NCBI GenBank assembly: GCA_019083985.1
Contig: JAHRCV010000001.1
Coordinates: 1-64,000 of the forward strand
Direction of reading: 5' to 3'
Source of the DNA: Rhizobiales bacterium TNE-4
GTDB lineage: Bacteria > Pseudomonadota > Alphaproteobacteria > Rhizobiales > Beijerinckiaceae
DNA length: 64,000 nt
The notes beneath the pieces were generated by a model, which saw nothing but the letters and a program-made list of their open reading frames with translations, was not told the origin of the DNA and made no database searches. How positions within the stretch are numbered: the stretch's first letter is position 1; each line of letters begins with the position of its first letter. The position numbers and the translations under genes were made by a program. This document shows positions 55,391 to 64,000 of this stretch, piece after piece.

Positions 55391-58153
55391 TTAGGCCCGG
55401 GCTGCTTTGGCTGGACGGGCCTCGGTGGGGTCGAGCACATCCATGATTTGCCGCCTTATGGCCGCCTGTTTGCTGCCATGGGTGACTTTTCCGCCCAAAA
55501 GGTCGGTGACATAGAACACGTCGACCGCCTTCTCACCAAAGGTGGCGATATGGGCCGAGGCGATGTTGAGCTGCAAACGGCCGAGCGCCGTGGTGAGCTC
55601 ATAAAGGAGGCCAGGGCGGTCGAGGCCAGACACTTCGATCACGGTGTAGCGGGCCGAGAGCTGGTTATCGATCACGACATCGGGCACCACCGTGAAGGCC
55701 TTGGGACCCGGCTTACCAGAGGCCGAGCGTGCAGCCACGGCTTCGGCAATCTTGATCTCACCCTTGAGCGCCCGTTCGATGCCATCGGCGATGCGCTTGG
55801 CGCGCCGCAACTCATCTTCATCACGGTCGAAGGCGCGCGACACATAGATCGTGTCGAGTGCAATGCCGTCCGTCGTCGTGAAGATCTGTGCATCGACGAT
55901 GTTAGCGCCCGCGGCTGCGCACGCGCCGGTGATGATGGCGAGCAGGCGCGGATGGTCGGGGGCCGAAATCAGAAGTTCGGTTACACCGCGGAAAGAATCG
56001 GTCGCCACTTCGGTAGCAAGCGAACGCAATTCTTTTCCAGACGCGTAAAGAAACTGCGCGTGCTTGGTGCGGCTCTTAAGATCGGCCTTCAACCAATAGG
56101 CTGGAAAGTGTCGCGCGATATAAGCGTCAAGTTCAGGATCGGACCAGCCCGGCAGCGCGCGGCGCAATTCGTCTTGTGCGTGGAGAATGCGACCTTTGCG
56201 ATCCGCTGTGGAATGGCCGCCTGACAGCACCATTTCCGTTTCCCAATAAAGCGTCCGTAGCAGCTGGCCTTTCCAACCATTCCACACGCCCGGGCCAACC
56301 GCTTTGATGTCGCAAGCTGTCAGGATCAGCAGCATCTTCAAGCGGTCGAGTGTCTGGACGGTTTTTGCAAAACTCTCGATCGTTTGCGGATCAGAGAGAT
56401 CACGGCTCTGTGCCACAGTCGACATGTCGAGATGATGTTCGATCAGCCATGCCACTGCGTCTGTCTCGGCTTCGTTGAGGCCGAGGCGCGGGCAAAGGCG
56501 GCGGGCCGTGCGTGCCCCAGCAATCGAATGGTCTTCTGGGCGGCCTTTGGCGATGTCATGCAGAAAGAGCGCAACGAACAGCACGAGGCGATTGCGAATG
56601 CTCGGCAGAATTTCATGCGCAACCGGCAATTCATCCTTCAGCTTGCCAGCTTCGAGATCGGCAAGCATGCCAATGGAACGCAGAAGGTGCTCGTCGACGG
56701 TGTAATGATGATACATGTTGAACTGCATCATCGCGACAACCCGTCCAAATTCCGGAATAAACCGGCCGAGCACGCCGGCTTCATTCATGCGCCGCAATAC
56801 GGTTTCGGGCGAATGGCGTGAGGACAGGATTTGCAGGAAAATACGGTTCGCTTCGGGATTGTTGCGTAGTTTCGTATCGATCAACCGGAGCGATTGTGTG
56901 ATAAGACGCGCTGCATGCGGATGCACTGTGCGGTTGACCTTCTGCGCGGTTCTAAACACGCGCAGAAGATTGACCGGATCGTCGATGAAGACATGATCAT
57001 GGGCGACGTTGACGCGATCATGATCGATCACGAAAGCATCATCACCTGTCTTGGCTGCTTTGCGGCGCGTCAGCGAGCCAACGAGCCGGTTCAGCATTTT
57101 GACCGGCTTGGCTTGCCGCGCTTCGAGCGCTGCGCTCACAATGGCGGTCAGATCGCCGACATCTTTCGCAATCAGAAAATAGCGTTTCATGAAACGCTCA
57201 ACGGCGCTCATTCCGCCATGCGAGGCATAGCCCAGTTTCGTTGCAATCTGATTTTGCAGATCGAAGGTGAGGCGTTCTTCGGCACGCCCGGTCGCAAAAT
57301 GCATCTGGCAACGCACGCGCCATAAAAATTCATCGCAACGACGAAAAAGTTCGCTCTCTTCCTTATCGAACAGCCCCGCCTTGACGAGATCCGCACTGCC
57401 TTTGGCGCGATATACATATTTCGCGATCCAGAACAGCGTATTGAGATCGCGCAAGCCACCCTTGCCATCCTTGACATTGGGCTCGACAAGATAGCGGGAG
57501 GACCCGGCGCGCGTGACACGCTGTTCGCGTTCTGCAAGTTTCGCCGCAACGAATTCTGGGCCGGTGCCGGTGACGATCTCGCTGCCATAGCGGTCTTCCA
57601 TTTCCGCATAAAGCTGGCGATCGCCGATGAGATAGCGCGCTTCGAGCAATGCGGTGCGGATCGTCATGTCGGCGCGGGCTTCGCGGATGCATTCATCCAC
57701 CGTGCGCACTGAATGGCCCACCTTCAGTTTGAGATCCCACAGGGCATAGAGCACCGTCTCGACGATGCTTTCCGACCAGGGCGTCGCCTTGTAGGGCAGT
57801 AAAAAAAGAAGATCGATGTCTGAGCCCGGTGCGAGCGTGCCGCGGCCATAGCCCCCCACTGCTGCGACCGCGAGCCGTTCCGAGGTGGATGGATTGTCCG
57901 AGCGGAACAGCACGGTCGTGGCGGCTTCGAACAGGGCGCGAATGATCCCATCCATCAGATCGGAGAGGCGCCGCGCGCAATGAAGCCCGTTCTTCTCGCT
58001 GTCGAGCAGTGCGCGCGCTTTCTCCCGGCCTTCGGCCAGAACCGGCGCGATGGCGGCCACTATCGCTTTGCGCGGGTCGCCTGCATCCAACCCCTGATGT
58101 GCCGCATCCACCACCGCGCGCGTCAGGCGTTCGGGATCGAAAACCGGGGTCAT
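55391..58153 (-). CDS. glnD: Bifunctional [protein-PII] uridylyltransferase / uridylyl-removing enzyme
   Basis: A 920-residue nitrogen sensor that modifies PII proteins. The nucleotidyltransferase centre is [20 protein letters not shown], and [19 protein letters not shown] is typical of GlnD. The HD domain ([13 protein letters not shown], then [11 protein letters not shown]) removes UMP. Two C-terminal ACT domains bind glutamine: [20 protein letters not shown] and [23 protein letters not shown] 58153 was used; the open frame extends 264 codons upstream, opposite argG, but that part is antisense to a conserved gene. Confidence 0.95.
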   Translation of the reverse strand: MTPVFDPERLTRAVVDAAHQGLDAGDPRKAIVAAIAPVLAEGREKARALLDSEKNGLHCARRLSDLMDGIIRALFEAATTVLFRSDNPSTSERLAVAAVGGYGRGTLAPGSDIDLLFLLPYKATPWSESIVETVLYALWDLKLKVGHSVRTVDECIREARADMTIRTALLEARYLIGDRQLYAEMEDRYGSEIVTGTGPEFVAAKLAEREQRVTRAGSSRYLVEPNVKDGKGGLRDLNTLFWIAKYVYRAKGSADLVKAGLFDKEESELFRRCDEFLWRVRCQMHFATGRAEERLTFDLQNQIATKLGYASHGGMSAVERFMKRYFLIAKDVGDLTAIVSAALEARQAKPVKMLNRLVGSLTRRKAAKTGDDAFVIDHDRVNVAHDHVFIDDPVNLLRVFRTAQKVNRTVHPHAARLITQSLRLIDTKLRNNPEANRIFLQILSSRHSPETVLRRMNEAGVLGRFIPEFGRVVAMMQFNMYHHYTVDEHLLRSIGMLADLEAGKLKDELPVAHEILPSIRNRLVLFVALFLHDIAKGRPEDHSIAGARTARRLCPRLGLNEAETDAVAWLIEHHLDMSTVAQSRDLSDPQTIESFAKTVQTLDRLKMLLILTACDIKAVGPGVWNGWKGQLLRTLYWETEMVLSGGHSTADRKGRILHAQDELRRALPGWSDPELDAYIARHFPAYWLKADLKSRTKHAQFLYASGKELRSLATEVATDSFRGVTELLISAPDHPRLLAIITGACAAAGANIVDAQIFTTTDGIALDTIYVSRAFDRDEDELRRAKRIADGIERALKGEIKIAEAVAARSASGKPGPKAFTVVPDVVIDNQLSARYTVIEVSGLDRPGLLYELTTALGRLQLNIASAHIATFGEKAVDVFYVTDLLGGKVTHGSKQAAIRRQIMDVLDPTEARPAKAARA

Positions 58154-58375
58154 GCAGCGTCCTTGCAGCGTCTTCACGTGGCCTTTGCGAGGCCTTGGCA
58201 GCGCCTTGCGGCGGGTTCGGGCTCGTCCTGCTTTTCGACCCTGTTTGCGCCGCCTCGTCAACCGGGCCGCATTTCCCCCGGCTTGCGCGCTTGGGAGGGA
58301 TCGCTTAAGCCCGCGCCCGAGACATCCCGCAGGACGCCCCCGAACCGCCTGCCTTCTGCAAGAGAGACCCTCGCA

Positions 58376-59608
58376 ATGTCCGAAAAGCGCGTCAAAAAAG
58401 TTGTGCTGGCCTATTCCGGCGGCCTCGATACCTCGATCATCCTGAAATGGCTGCAGACCACTTATGGCTGCGAAGTCATCACATTTACGGCCGATCTGGG
58501 TCAGGGTGAGGAATTGGGCCCCGCGCGCGACAAGGCGCTGCTGCTGGGCATCAAGCCTGAAAACATCTTCATCGAAGATTTGCGCGAAGAATTCGTGCGC
58601 GATTACGTCTTCCCGATGTTCCGCGCCAATGCGCAGTATGAAGGGCTCTATCTGCTTGGCACCTCGATCGCACGTCCGCTGATCGCCAAAAAGCAGATCG
58701 AGATCGCCGAGAAAATGGGTGCAGACGCCGTCTCGCATGGCGCGACGGGCAAGGGCAACGATCAGGTCCGCTTCGAGCTCTCTTATTATGCGCTCAAGCC
58801 CGACATCACCATCATCGCACCATGGCGCGAATGGGATCTGCGTTCGCGTGAGCAATTGATCCAATTCGCCGAACAGCACCAGATCCCGATTGCCAAGGAC
58901 AAGCGCGGCGAAGCGCCTTTCTCGGTCGACGCCAATCTGTTGCACGCGTCATCGGAAGGCAAAGTGCTGGAAGATCCAGCCATCGAAGTGCCTAACTATG
59001 TTTATTCGCGCACCAATGACCCCGAAACCGCGCCGGATAAGCCGACAATCATCACCATCGATTTCGAAAAGGGTGATCCGGTTGCCATCGATGGCGTGAA
59101 GATGTCGCCGGCCACGTTGCTTGCGAAGTTGAATGAGCTTGGCAAGATCAACGGCATTGGCCGGCTTGATCTCGTTGAAAACCGCTTCGTCGGCATGAAG
59201 AGCCGCGGCATGTATGAAACCCCCGGTGGAACGATCCTTTATTTCGCCCATCGCGGTATTGAATCGATCACGCTCGATCGCGGCGCGGCCCATCTCAAGG
59301 ATGAGATCATGCCGAAATATGCCGAGCTGATTTACAACGGCTTCTGGTTCTCGCCCGAGCGCGAAATGCTCCAAGCATTGATCGACAAATCGCAGGAAGC
59401 CGTCACCGGCCGCGTGACAATGAAACTCTATAAGGGTTCGGCTTGGGTGATCGGTCGCGAAAGCCCCTATTCGCTCTACGATCAGGATCTCGTCACGTTT
59501 GAGGAAGGGGCGGTCGCTTACGATCATCGCGATGCGGCGGGCTTCATCCGCCTCAACGCGCTGCGTCTGCGCACGCTTGGCCAACGCAAGCGGAAGATGG
59601 GACTTTAA
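58376..59608 (+). CDS. argG: Argininosuccinate synthase
   Basis: A 410-residue enzyme joining citrulline and aspartate in arginine synthesis. Features are [16 protein letters not shown] (ATP loop), [27 protein letters not shown] and [23 protein letters not shown] 58376 follows GAGAGA. Its stop TAA overlaps the stop of the convergent toxin gene by three bases. It is divergent from glnD. Confidence 0.96.
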   Translation: MSEKRVKKVVLAYSGGLDTSIILKWLQTTYGCEVITFTADLGQGEELGPARDKALLLGIKPENIFIEDLREEFVRDYVFPMFRANAQYEGLYLLGTSIARPLIAKKQIEIAEKMGADAVSHGATGKGNDQVRFELSYYALKPDITIIAPWREWDLRSREQLIQFAEQHQIPIAKDKRGEAPFSVDANLLHASSEGKVLEDPAIEVPNYVYSRTNDPETAPDKPTIITIDFEKGDPVAIDGVKMSPATLLAKLNELGKINGIGRLDLVENRFVGMKSRGMYETPGGTILYFAHRGIESITLDRGAAHLKDEIMPKYAELIYNGFWFSPEREMLQALIDKSQEAVTGRVTMKLYKGSAWVIGRESPYSLYDQDLVTFEEGAVAYDHRDAAGFIRLNALRLRTLGQRKRKMGL

Positions 59609-59976
59609 TCGTCTTCGTCGAAATCGCTGTCATCATGTGCGCCGCTCTCCCCACCGGGGAGGGCGGCGTTTTCGTTGAGGAGCGCTGCAAGATCGCGTCC
59701 GCCATAAAACACGCGGACGATTTGGATCGTGTCGTCGACAATTTTGAAAACAAGAACGACGCGGCGTTCAAAGCCAATGATGCGCAAGCCTGGCGAGAGA
59801 TCGTCGCGGCGTGTGCCACGTTGAGGGAAAATGATGAGATTTTGAATAAATTGATCCAAACGCGCGAGATATCTGTCTGCAATAATCGTCGAACCTTGGT
59901 TGTCGACAATCCAATCGTAAAGACTGTCGAGATCGTCCCGCGCGTCCGACCGATATGAGAGCCTAAATTTTCTCAC
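59605..59976 (-). CDS. ParE/RelE-family toxin
   Basis: A 123-residue toxin of the ParE/RelE superfamily: [20 protein letters not shown] at the N-terminus, [41 protein letters not shown] and [16 protein letters not shown]. The start is GTG 59976 inside the end of the antitoxin gene. The protein carries about 18 extra residues, largely acidic ([14 protein letters not shown]), after the normal end. Their codons lie just before and at the junction with argG. It forms a toxin-antitoxin pair with the gene upstream. Confidence 0.87.
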   Translation of the reverse strand: MRKFRLSYRSDARDDLDSLYDWIVDNQGSTIIADRYLARLDQFIQNLIIFPQRGTRRDDLSPGLRIIGFERRVVLVFKIVDDTIQIVRVFYGGRDLAALLNENAALPGGESGAHDDSDFDEDD

Positions 59977-60235
59977 GCCCCGGAGCCTTTCTCGCAAGAT
60001 GGCGTTCTTTGAGTCCCCCAAATACTTCATTGTGCGAAAGGGCTGGCCGCGGGTCATCCAGGGCGGCTTGAATGTCGGCCTTGAGCTTTTCGAGATGCCG
60101 TTGGCGCTCAAGTTCCTGATCCTCGAGAAGCCGCAACCCAGCGCGCACCACCTCGCTGGCGTTCTGATATCGCCCGCCCCGAATCTGCTCTTGAATGAAA
60201 GCTTCGAACCGCTCGCCGAGATTGACGTTCGCCAT
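59963..60235 (-). CDS. ParD-family antitoxin
   Basis: A 90-residue type II antitoxin. The N-terminal ribbon-helix-helix is [20 protein letters not shown], followed by [20 protein letters not shown] charged C-terminal tail would wrap the toxin. ATG 60235 gives the usual MANVNLGE start. The antitoxin-first order with a 14-base overlap is typical, and the pair probably represses its own promoter. Confidence 0.9.
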   Translation of the reverse strand: MANVNLGERFEAFIQEQIRGGRYQNASEVVRAGLRLLEDQELERQRHLEKLKADIQAALDDPRPALSHNEVFGGLKERHLARKAPGREKI

Positions 60236-60331
60236 GACACGCTCCTGCAACTATTAGCAATAGATAACAATAACAGGTCAAAAAGCGCTTCGCCAGAGGC
60301 GTGCCGGAGAAGCGTGAGACCCGGGGTGCAC

Positions 60332-60440
60332 AAAAAAAAGACCCCGCGCAGGGTGCAGCGGGGCTAACGCAAGTGAACTTTCGAAGGGAGAGACACCCGA
60401 AGGCGTCAAGAAGACTTTGCAGGTGTTCGGTTCACTTTTC
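60332..60440 (-). ncRNA. Candidate small RNA upstream of parDE
   Basis: On the minus strand a structured segment ends in a strong intrinsic terminator: stem CCCCGC / GCGGGG (60342-60347 with 60358-60363), then a wobble and TCTTTTTTTT. Before it an 8-bp stem closes the region (AAGTGAAC 60371-60378 with GTTCACTT 60430-60437), enclosing a further 5-bp stem (60393-60397 with 60422-60426). The segment contains a CTCTCCCTT stretch that could pair with ribosome-binding sites. No coding frame is convincing here. I could not place it in a known family, and no clear promoter was found. Confidence 0.45.
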
Positions 60441-60573
60441 TATTCGTCATTCGACGATTCGGATTTCTGCGTACAACCGAAGTGCAACAGAAGGTGCGCC
60501 CGGACCGCCGAGGGCTTGGTGTCGCTTAGGCCGAGATTTGCCTCAGGGCGCTTGCCTTGCCACACTGGTCTCG

Positions 60574-61908
60574 ATGTCTTGGCTGAACACCCGTTTCCTC
60601 GCTGTTCTGGGTCTCGTGGCGGCGATTGCTGCTGCCGTTCTCTATTGGGAATGGGGCAGTGGGACCACGACCTTGCGGGTCGCTGTCGGCCCCGCCAATG
60701 GCGAGGACACACGGATTGTCTATGCCATCGCCCAGATCCTCAAGCGCGAGCAGTCACCGGTTCGCCTCCGGGTGATTCCGACTGAAGGGGCTTTCCAGAG
60801 CGCGCAGGCGCTCGAGGCGGGGCAGGTCGAACTAGCCGTCGTCCGCTCCGATGCGCTGATGCCAGCCAATGCGCCCAGTGTTGCGATCCTTCATACCAAT
60901 GCGGCGTTGCTGATGGCGCCCGCCAGCGCAGGGATCCGGGAAGTTGCCGATCTGGCGGGTAAGACGGTCGGTATTCTGCGTGGCAATGCGAATAATGAGC
61001 GGCTGCTGGACGTCATCCTCGCCCAATATGACGTCCCCGCTTCGCTCGTCTCGCGCAAATTGCTGCAGCCGGCCGATCTGACGGATGCCGCCCCCAAGCT
61101 CGACGCCGTTCTCGTGTTTGGGGCTGTTCCAGGCATGGTCATCGACGATGCCGTGGGTGCCTTCTCGCAGGCGCGCCCCGGTGGCTTGTCCTTTATCGGG
61201 GTCAATGAGGCGGAAGCCTTGGCGCAGCGCCAGCCTGCCTATGAAGCCGTTCGGATTGTGCGCGGTACCTTTGGCGGTACGCCGCCACGCCCGCCCGAGA
61301 CGCTGACCACGTTAGGCGTGACCTTTCGTCTTGTCGCCCGCGCCAGTGCTGATCAGAACGAGATCGCCGAGCTGACGCGCCAAATCTTTGAGAACCGGAT
61401 CGAATTGGCGGCCATGGTACCGCTCGCAGCGGGCATTGCGGCACCTGATACGGCCAAGACAGCGCGTCATCCCGTTCATCCGGGAGCGGCGGCCTTCCTC
61501 GATGATGAAGAGCTGACCTTCATGGAGCGCTATGGTGACTGGATCTATTTCGGCGTCATGGTGATCGGCTTTTTTGGCTCCGCCTTGGCGGCGCTCTCAA
61601 GCCGTTTTCGTCGCCAGAGCCATGAGCAGGCCCGCCGCCTTGATCAGCTTTTGGGCCTGATGCGGACGGCGCGCCGCTGCGAGGACCTCGCCGCGCTCGA
61701 CCAGCTTGAGCAGGACGCCGATGAGATCTTCGCCGCCACCTTGCAGGTGGCGACCCATGAGGAGATCGACCCCAGCCGGCTTGCCGCTTTCTCCCTCGCG
61801 CTCGAACAAGTGCGCCATGCCATTGGCGAAAAGCGGCGTCTTTTAGCCTCCGTGGACCTTCCTCAGGCGGGGCCTGCACCAGCCTCTCACGCCGCGGAAC
61901 GGAACTGA
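60574..61908 (+). CDS. TAXI-type TRAP solute-binding protein with membrane anchors
   Basis: A 444-residue protein. An N-terminal membrane segment (about 8-26) is followed by a periplasmic TAXI/NMT1-like domain (TTTLRVAVGPANGEDTRIVY, DLAGKTVGILRGNANNERLL). A second membrane segment (WIYFGVMVIGFFGSALAAL, about 323-342) and a roughly 100-residue helical, charged cytoplasmic tail follow. Ordinary TAXI proteins are soluble, so this arrangement suggests a membrane-bound sensor or scaffold rather than a transporter subunit. No TRAP permease is adjacent. ATG 60574 was chosen; the frame is open but unlike protein further upstream. Confidence 0.8.
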   Translation: MSWLNTRFLAVLGLVAAIAAAVLYWEWGSGTTTLRVAVGPANGEDTRIVYAIAQILKREQSPVRLRVIPTEGAFQSAQALEAGQVELAVVRSDALMPANAPSVAILHTNAALLMAPASAGIREVADLAGKTVGILRGNANNERLLDVILAQYDVPASLVSRKLLQPADLTDAAPKLDAVLVFGAVPGMVIDDAVGAFSQARPGGLSFIGVNEAEALAQRQPAYEAVRIVRGTFGGTPPRPPETLTTLGVTFRLVARASADQNEIAELTRQIFENRIELAAMVPLAAGIAAPDTAKTARHPVHPGAAAFLDDEELTFMERYGDWIYFGVMVIGFFGSALAALSSRFRRQSHEQARRLDQLLGLMRTARRCEDLAALDQLEQDADEIFAATLQVATHEEIDPSRLAAFSLALEQVRHAIGEKRRLLASVDLPQAGPAPASHAAERN

Positions 61909-61978
61909 CCGGCAAACATTCATTGTTTCCCGGGCCCGTCCGTGATATTGCGCCGCAACGAATTTGGACCGGCGCGTC

Positions 61979-62004
61979 AGCCCGACTCCCTACGGAGCCG
62001 GGCT
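61979..62004 (+). promoter_or_regulatory. Stem-loop in the leader of typA
   Basis: AGCCCG-A-CTCC and GGAG-C-CGGGCT pair with one mismatch around a four-base loop, followed by TTGCCGTTT. It could be a weak terminator of the gene before it or a leader structure of typA, whose start lies 22 bases further on. Confidence 0.45.
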
Positions 62005-62025
62005 TTGCCGTTTGAGAGATCTCCC

Positions 62026-63852
62026 ATGAAGCTGCGCAATATCGCGATCATCGCCCACGTCGACCATGGCAAAACGACCTTGGTGGACAAGCTCCTCGCC
62101 CAATCGGGCACATTCCGCGAGAACCAGCGCGTCGCTGAACGGGCGATGGATTCGAACGATCTCGAACGTGAGCGCGGCATCACCATTCTCGCCAAATGCA
62201 CCTCGGTGCAGTGGAAAGACACGCGCATCAACATCGTCGACACGCCCGGCCACGCCGATTTCGGCGGCGAGGTCGAGCGTATTCTCAACATGGTCGATGG
62301 CGTCATCGTGCTCGTTGATGCGGCCGAAGGCCCGATGCCGCAGACGAAATTCGTTGTCGGCAAGGCGTTGAAACTCGGCCTGCGTCCGATCGTGGCAATC
62401 AACAAAATCGACAAGCCGGAAGCGCGCGCCAGCGAAGTCATCAACGAAGTGTTCGATCTCTTTGCCGCGCTCGACGCGACCGACGAGCAACTCGATTTCC
62501 CCATTCTCTACGGTTCCGCCAAGCAAGGCTGGATGGCCAAGAATGAAGAAGGCCCGAAGGATGATCTCGGCCCGCTCTTCGATCTCGTGCTGGAGCATGT
62601 GCCCGCGCCGCAGGTTGAAGAAGGTCCATTCCGTCTGCTCGGTACCATTCTCGAAGCCAATCCTTATCTCGGCCGCATCGTGACGGGCCGCATCACATCG
62701 GGCACCGTCAAGCCAAACCAAGCGTTCAAGGTGATCGACTCCAACGGCAAGCTTGTCGAGCAAGGTCGCATTTCGAAAGTGCTTGGTTTCCGCGGCCTTG
62801 AGCGCGTACCGGTTGAAGAAGCCGAAGCCGGCGACATCGTTGCCATCGCTGGGATGGTGAAAGGCACGGTCGCCGATACGTTCTGCGACATGAGTGTTGA
62901 AACGCCGCTCTCGGCCCATCCCATCGATCCGCCGACTGTCGTGATGACATTCCGCGTCAATGATTCCCCGCTTGCTGGCACCGAAGGTGACAAGGTAACA
63001 AGCCGCGTCATTCGCGATCGCCTGATGAAGGAAGCGGAAGGCAATATCGCGCTGCGCATCACCGAAAGTGCTGACAAGGACTCGTTCGAAGTCGCAGGGC
63101 GTGGCGAATTGCAGCTCGCCATTCTGATCGAAACCATGCGCCGCGAAGGGTTTGAACTCGCTGTCTCGCGTCCGAAAGTTGTGTTCGGCAAGGACGAAGC
63201 GACGGGCGAGATGATGGAGCCGGTGGAAGAAGTCGTCATCGACGTCGATGAAGAACATTCCGGCGTCGTCGTGCAGAAAATGTCGGAACGTCGCGCTGAT
63301 CTGATTGAAATGCGCCCCTCGGGCGGCGATCGTCTGCGCCTCGTGTTCCACGCGCCAACTCGCGGTCTCATCGGCTATCTCGGCGAATTGCTCACCGATA
63401 CGCGTGGCACCGCCATCATGAACCGCCTCTTCCATGGCTACGCGCCGTTCAAGGGTGATGTCGCAGGCCGTCGCAATGGCGTGTTGATCTCGAACGATGC
63501 CGGTGAAGCGGTGGCCTATGCGCTGTGGAACCTCGAAGATCGTGGCCCGATGATGATCGAGCCCGGCTGGAAAGTGTATCAGGGCATGATCGTCGGCGAG
63601 CATACGCGCGACAATGACCTCGAAGTGAACGTGCTTAAGGGCAAGAAGCTCACCAACATCCGCGCCGCCGGCAAGGATGAAGCGGTGCGTCTGACCCCGC
63701 CGATCCGCATGACGCTCGAAAAGGCGCTCGCTTACATTCAGGACGACGAACTCGTCGAAGTGACGCCGAAGGCGATCCGCCTGCGCAAGGTCTGGCTCGA
63801 CCCGAACGATCGCAAACGCGAAGAGCGCAAGAAGGAAGCCGCCGCCGGCTGA
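62026..63852 (+). CDS. typA: GTP-binding translational regulator TypA/BipA
   Basis: A 608-residue ribosome-associated GTPase needed for stress and low-temperature growth. G motifs are [29 protein letters not shown] and [19 protein letters not shown] is switch I. The domain II-V features EFG-like ([18 protein letters not shown]) and the TypA-specific C-terminal part ([20 protein letters not shown]) are present. ATG 62026 gives [16 protein letters not shown], the family start. Confidence 0.96.
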   Translation: MKLRNIAIIAHVDHGKTTLVDKLLAQSGTFRENQRVAERAMDSNDLERERGITILAKCTSVQWKDTRINIVDTPGHADFGGEVERILNMVDGVIVLVDAAEGPMPQTKFVVGKALKLGLRPIVAINKIDKPEARASEVINEVFDLFAALDATDEQLDFPILYGSAKQGWMAKNEEGPKDDLGPLFDLVLEHVPAPQVEEGPFRLLGTILEANPYLGRIVTGRITSGTVKPNQAFKVIDSNGKLVEQGRISKVLGFRGLERVPVEEAEAGDIVAIAGMVKGTVADTFCDMSVETPLSAHPIDPPTVVMTFRVNDSPLAGTEGDKVTSRVIRDRLMKEAEGNIALRITESADKDSFEVAGRGELQLAILIETMRREGFELAVSRPKVVFGKDEATGEMMEPVEEVVIDVDEEHSGVVVQKMSERRADLIEMRPSGGDRLRLVFHAPTRGLIGYLGELLTDTRGTAIMNRLFHGYAPFKGDVAGRRNGVLISNDAGEAVAYALWNLEDRGPMMIEPGWKVYQGMIVGEHTRDNDLEVNVLKGKKLTNIRAAGKDEAVRLTPPIRMTLEKALAYIQDDELVEVTPKAIRLRKVWLDPNDRKREERKKEAAAG

Positions 63853-63876
63853 TCAAAGCGGCTGGATTGCTAGAAT

Positions 63877-63905
63877 TGAAAAAGCGGGCTCCGGCCCGCT
63901 TTTTT
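63877..63905. terminator. Terminator of typA, probably bidirectional
   Basis: The stem AGCGGGC / GCCCGCT with a four-base loop is flanked by AAAA and TTTTTT, 25 bases after the typA stop. It also lies at the end of the gene entering from the right. Confidence 0.9.
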
Positions 63906-64000
63906 AATGTCCCTCGCGGATTATCCGGTCGATAGCGCCGAATTGCCGGTTCACGCACATCAAGAAAAGGCATTTGGGGTCGCGCGACGCATCGGCCCAC
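63904..64000 (-). CDS. 3' end of a gene running out of the window
   Basis: An open minus-strand frame enters at the right edge and ends with TAA at 63904-63906. The visible C-terminus reads WADASRDPKCLFLMCVNRQF followed by GAIDRIIREGH. It stops exactly at the typA terminator, which suggests a real convergent gene. Too little is visible for a family call. Confidence 0.4.
   Translation of the reverse strand, partial: WADASRDPKCLFLMCVNRQFGAIDRIIREGH

Noticed and set aside
58154-58945. 264-codon upstream extension of glnD
   Set aside because: It runs antisense through argG and the divergent promoter region. GlnD homologues start near ATG 58153.
63650-64000. Minus-strand frame of 116 codons over the typA 3' end
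   Set aside because: Most of it is antisense to typA. A different frame ending at 63904, outside typA, fits a real convergent gene better.

Overview
The window looks like a chromosomal piece of an alphaproteobacterium, most likely of the order Hyphomicrobiales (Rhizobiales). The FYDLN-acid protein / tRNA-Ala / aroA / cmk / rpsA order, a stand-alone prephenate dehydratase next to kdsB and a membrane-anchored cytochrome c, an Hsp20-DUF1150 pair and the short gpmA are all familiar from that group. From about 8.4 kb to the right end the sequence is GC-rich and densely packed with housekeeping and metabolic genes.

The left 8.4 kb is different. It is clearly AT-richer, its proteins are mostly unknown, and it ends inside the 3' part of a tRNA-Ala(GGC) gene. 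That 3' part and the 87 bases beyond it recur about 700 bases away as a 120-bp, 90% identical direct repeat. This is the layout of an integrated mobile element, or of two stacked ones. Its central gene encodes a 927-residue family B DNA polymerase with 3'-5' exonuclease and polymerase motifs plus a KTRG motif, which I associate with primer-independent polymerases (piPolB) of pipolins. Convergent to it is a three-gene unit: an HUH-type (rolling-circle Rep-like) endonuclease, a possible ribbon-helix-helix protein and a 59-residue protein. A repeat-rich non-coding stretch, a HEPN-type protein with an RX4H motif, two further small proteins, a methyltransferase and a C-terminally cut serine recombinase make up the rest. 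The left end of the element lies outside the window. A piPolB-like polymerase beside an HUH nuclease is the best candidate here for an undescribed system.

8.4-17.3 kb: aroA-cmk-rpsA, a polytopic membrane protein, apaG and argE. rpsA carries a perfect in-frame 651-bp tandem duplication, giving a 789-residue ribosomal protein S1 with an extra half S1 domain. 17.3-27.9 kb: an OsmC protein, an SsuABC-like ABC importer, a TadD-like lipoprotein, an M17 aminopeptidase, two DUF1330 proteins, dapB-gpmA-alkB, a BtuF-like binding protein with a terminator in its leader, and an AbrB-type membrane protein.

27.9-39.2 kb: eleven genes on one strand that look like a catabolic unit. They encode a LysR regulator, acyl-CoA dehydrogenase, amidase, CaiB-type CoA-transferase, crotonase, an NMT1/SsuA-type ABC importer, a polysaccharide-deacetylase-family hydrolase, an SDR and malonyl-CoA synthetase. 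They would import an amide or ureide-like compound and channel it to CoA thioesters; the substrate is not known.

39.3-64 kb: nudC, pheA, kdsB, cycM, infC (apparent AUU start), a glycosyltransferase, hsp20, a sugar kinase, msrPQ, a gamma-glutamyltransferase homologue with a second amidase, a TRIC channel, grpE, glnD, argG, a parDE-type toxin-antitoxin pair, a candidate small RNA, a TAXI-type protein and typA. The window ends inside a further gene on the minus strand.
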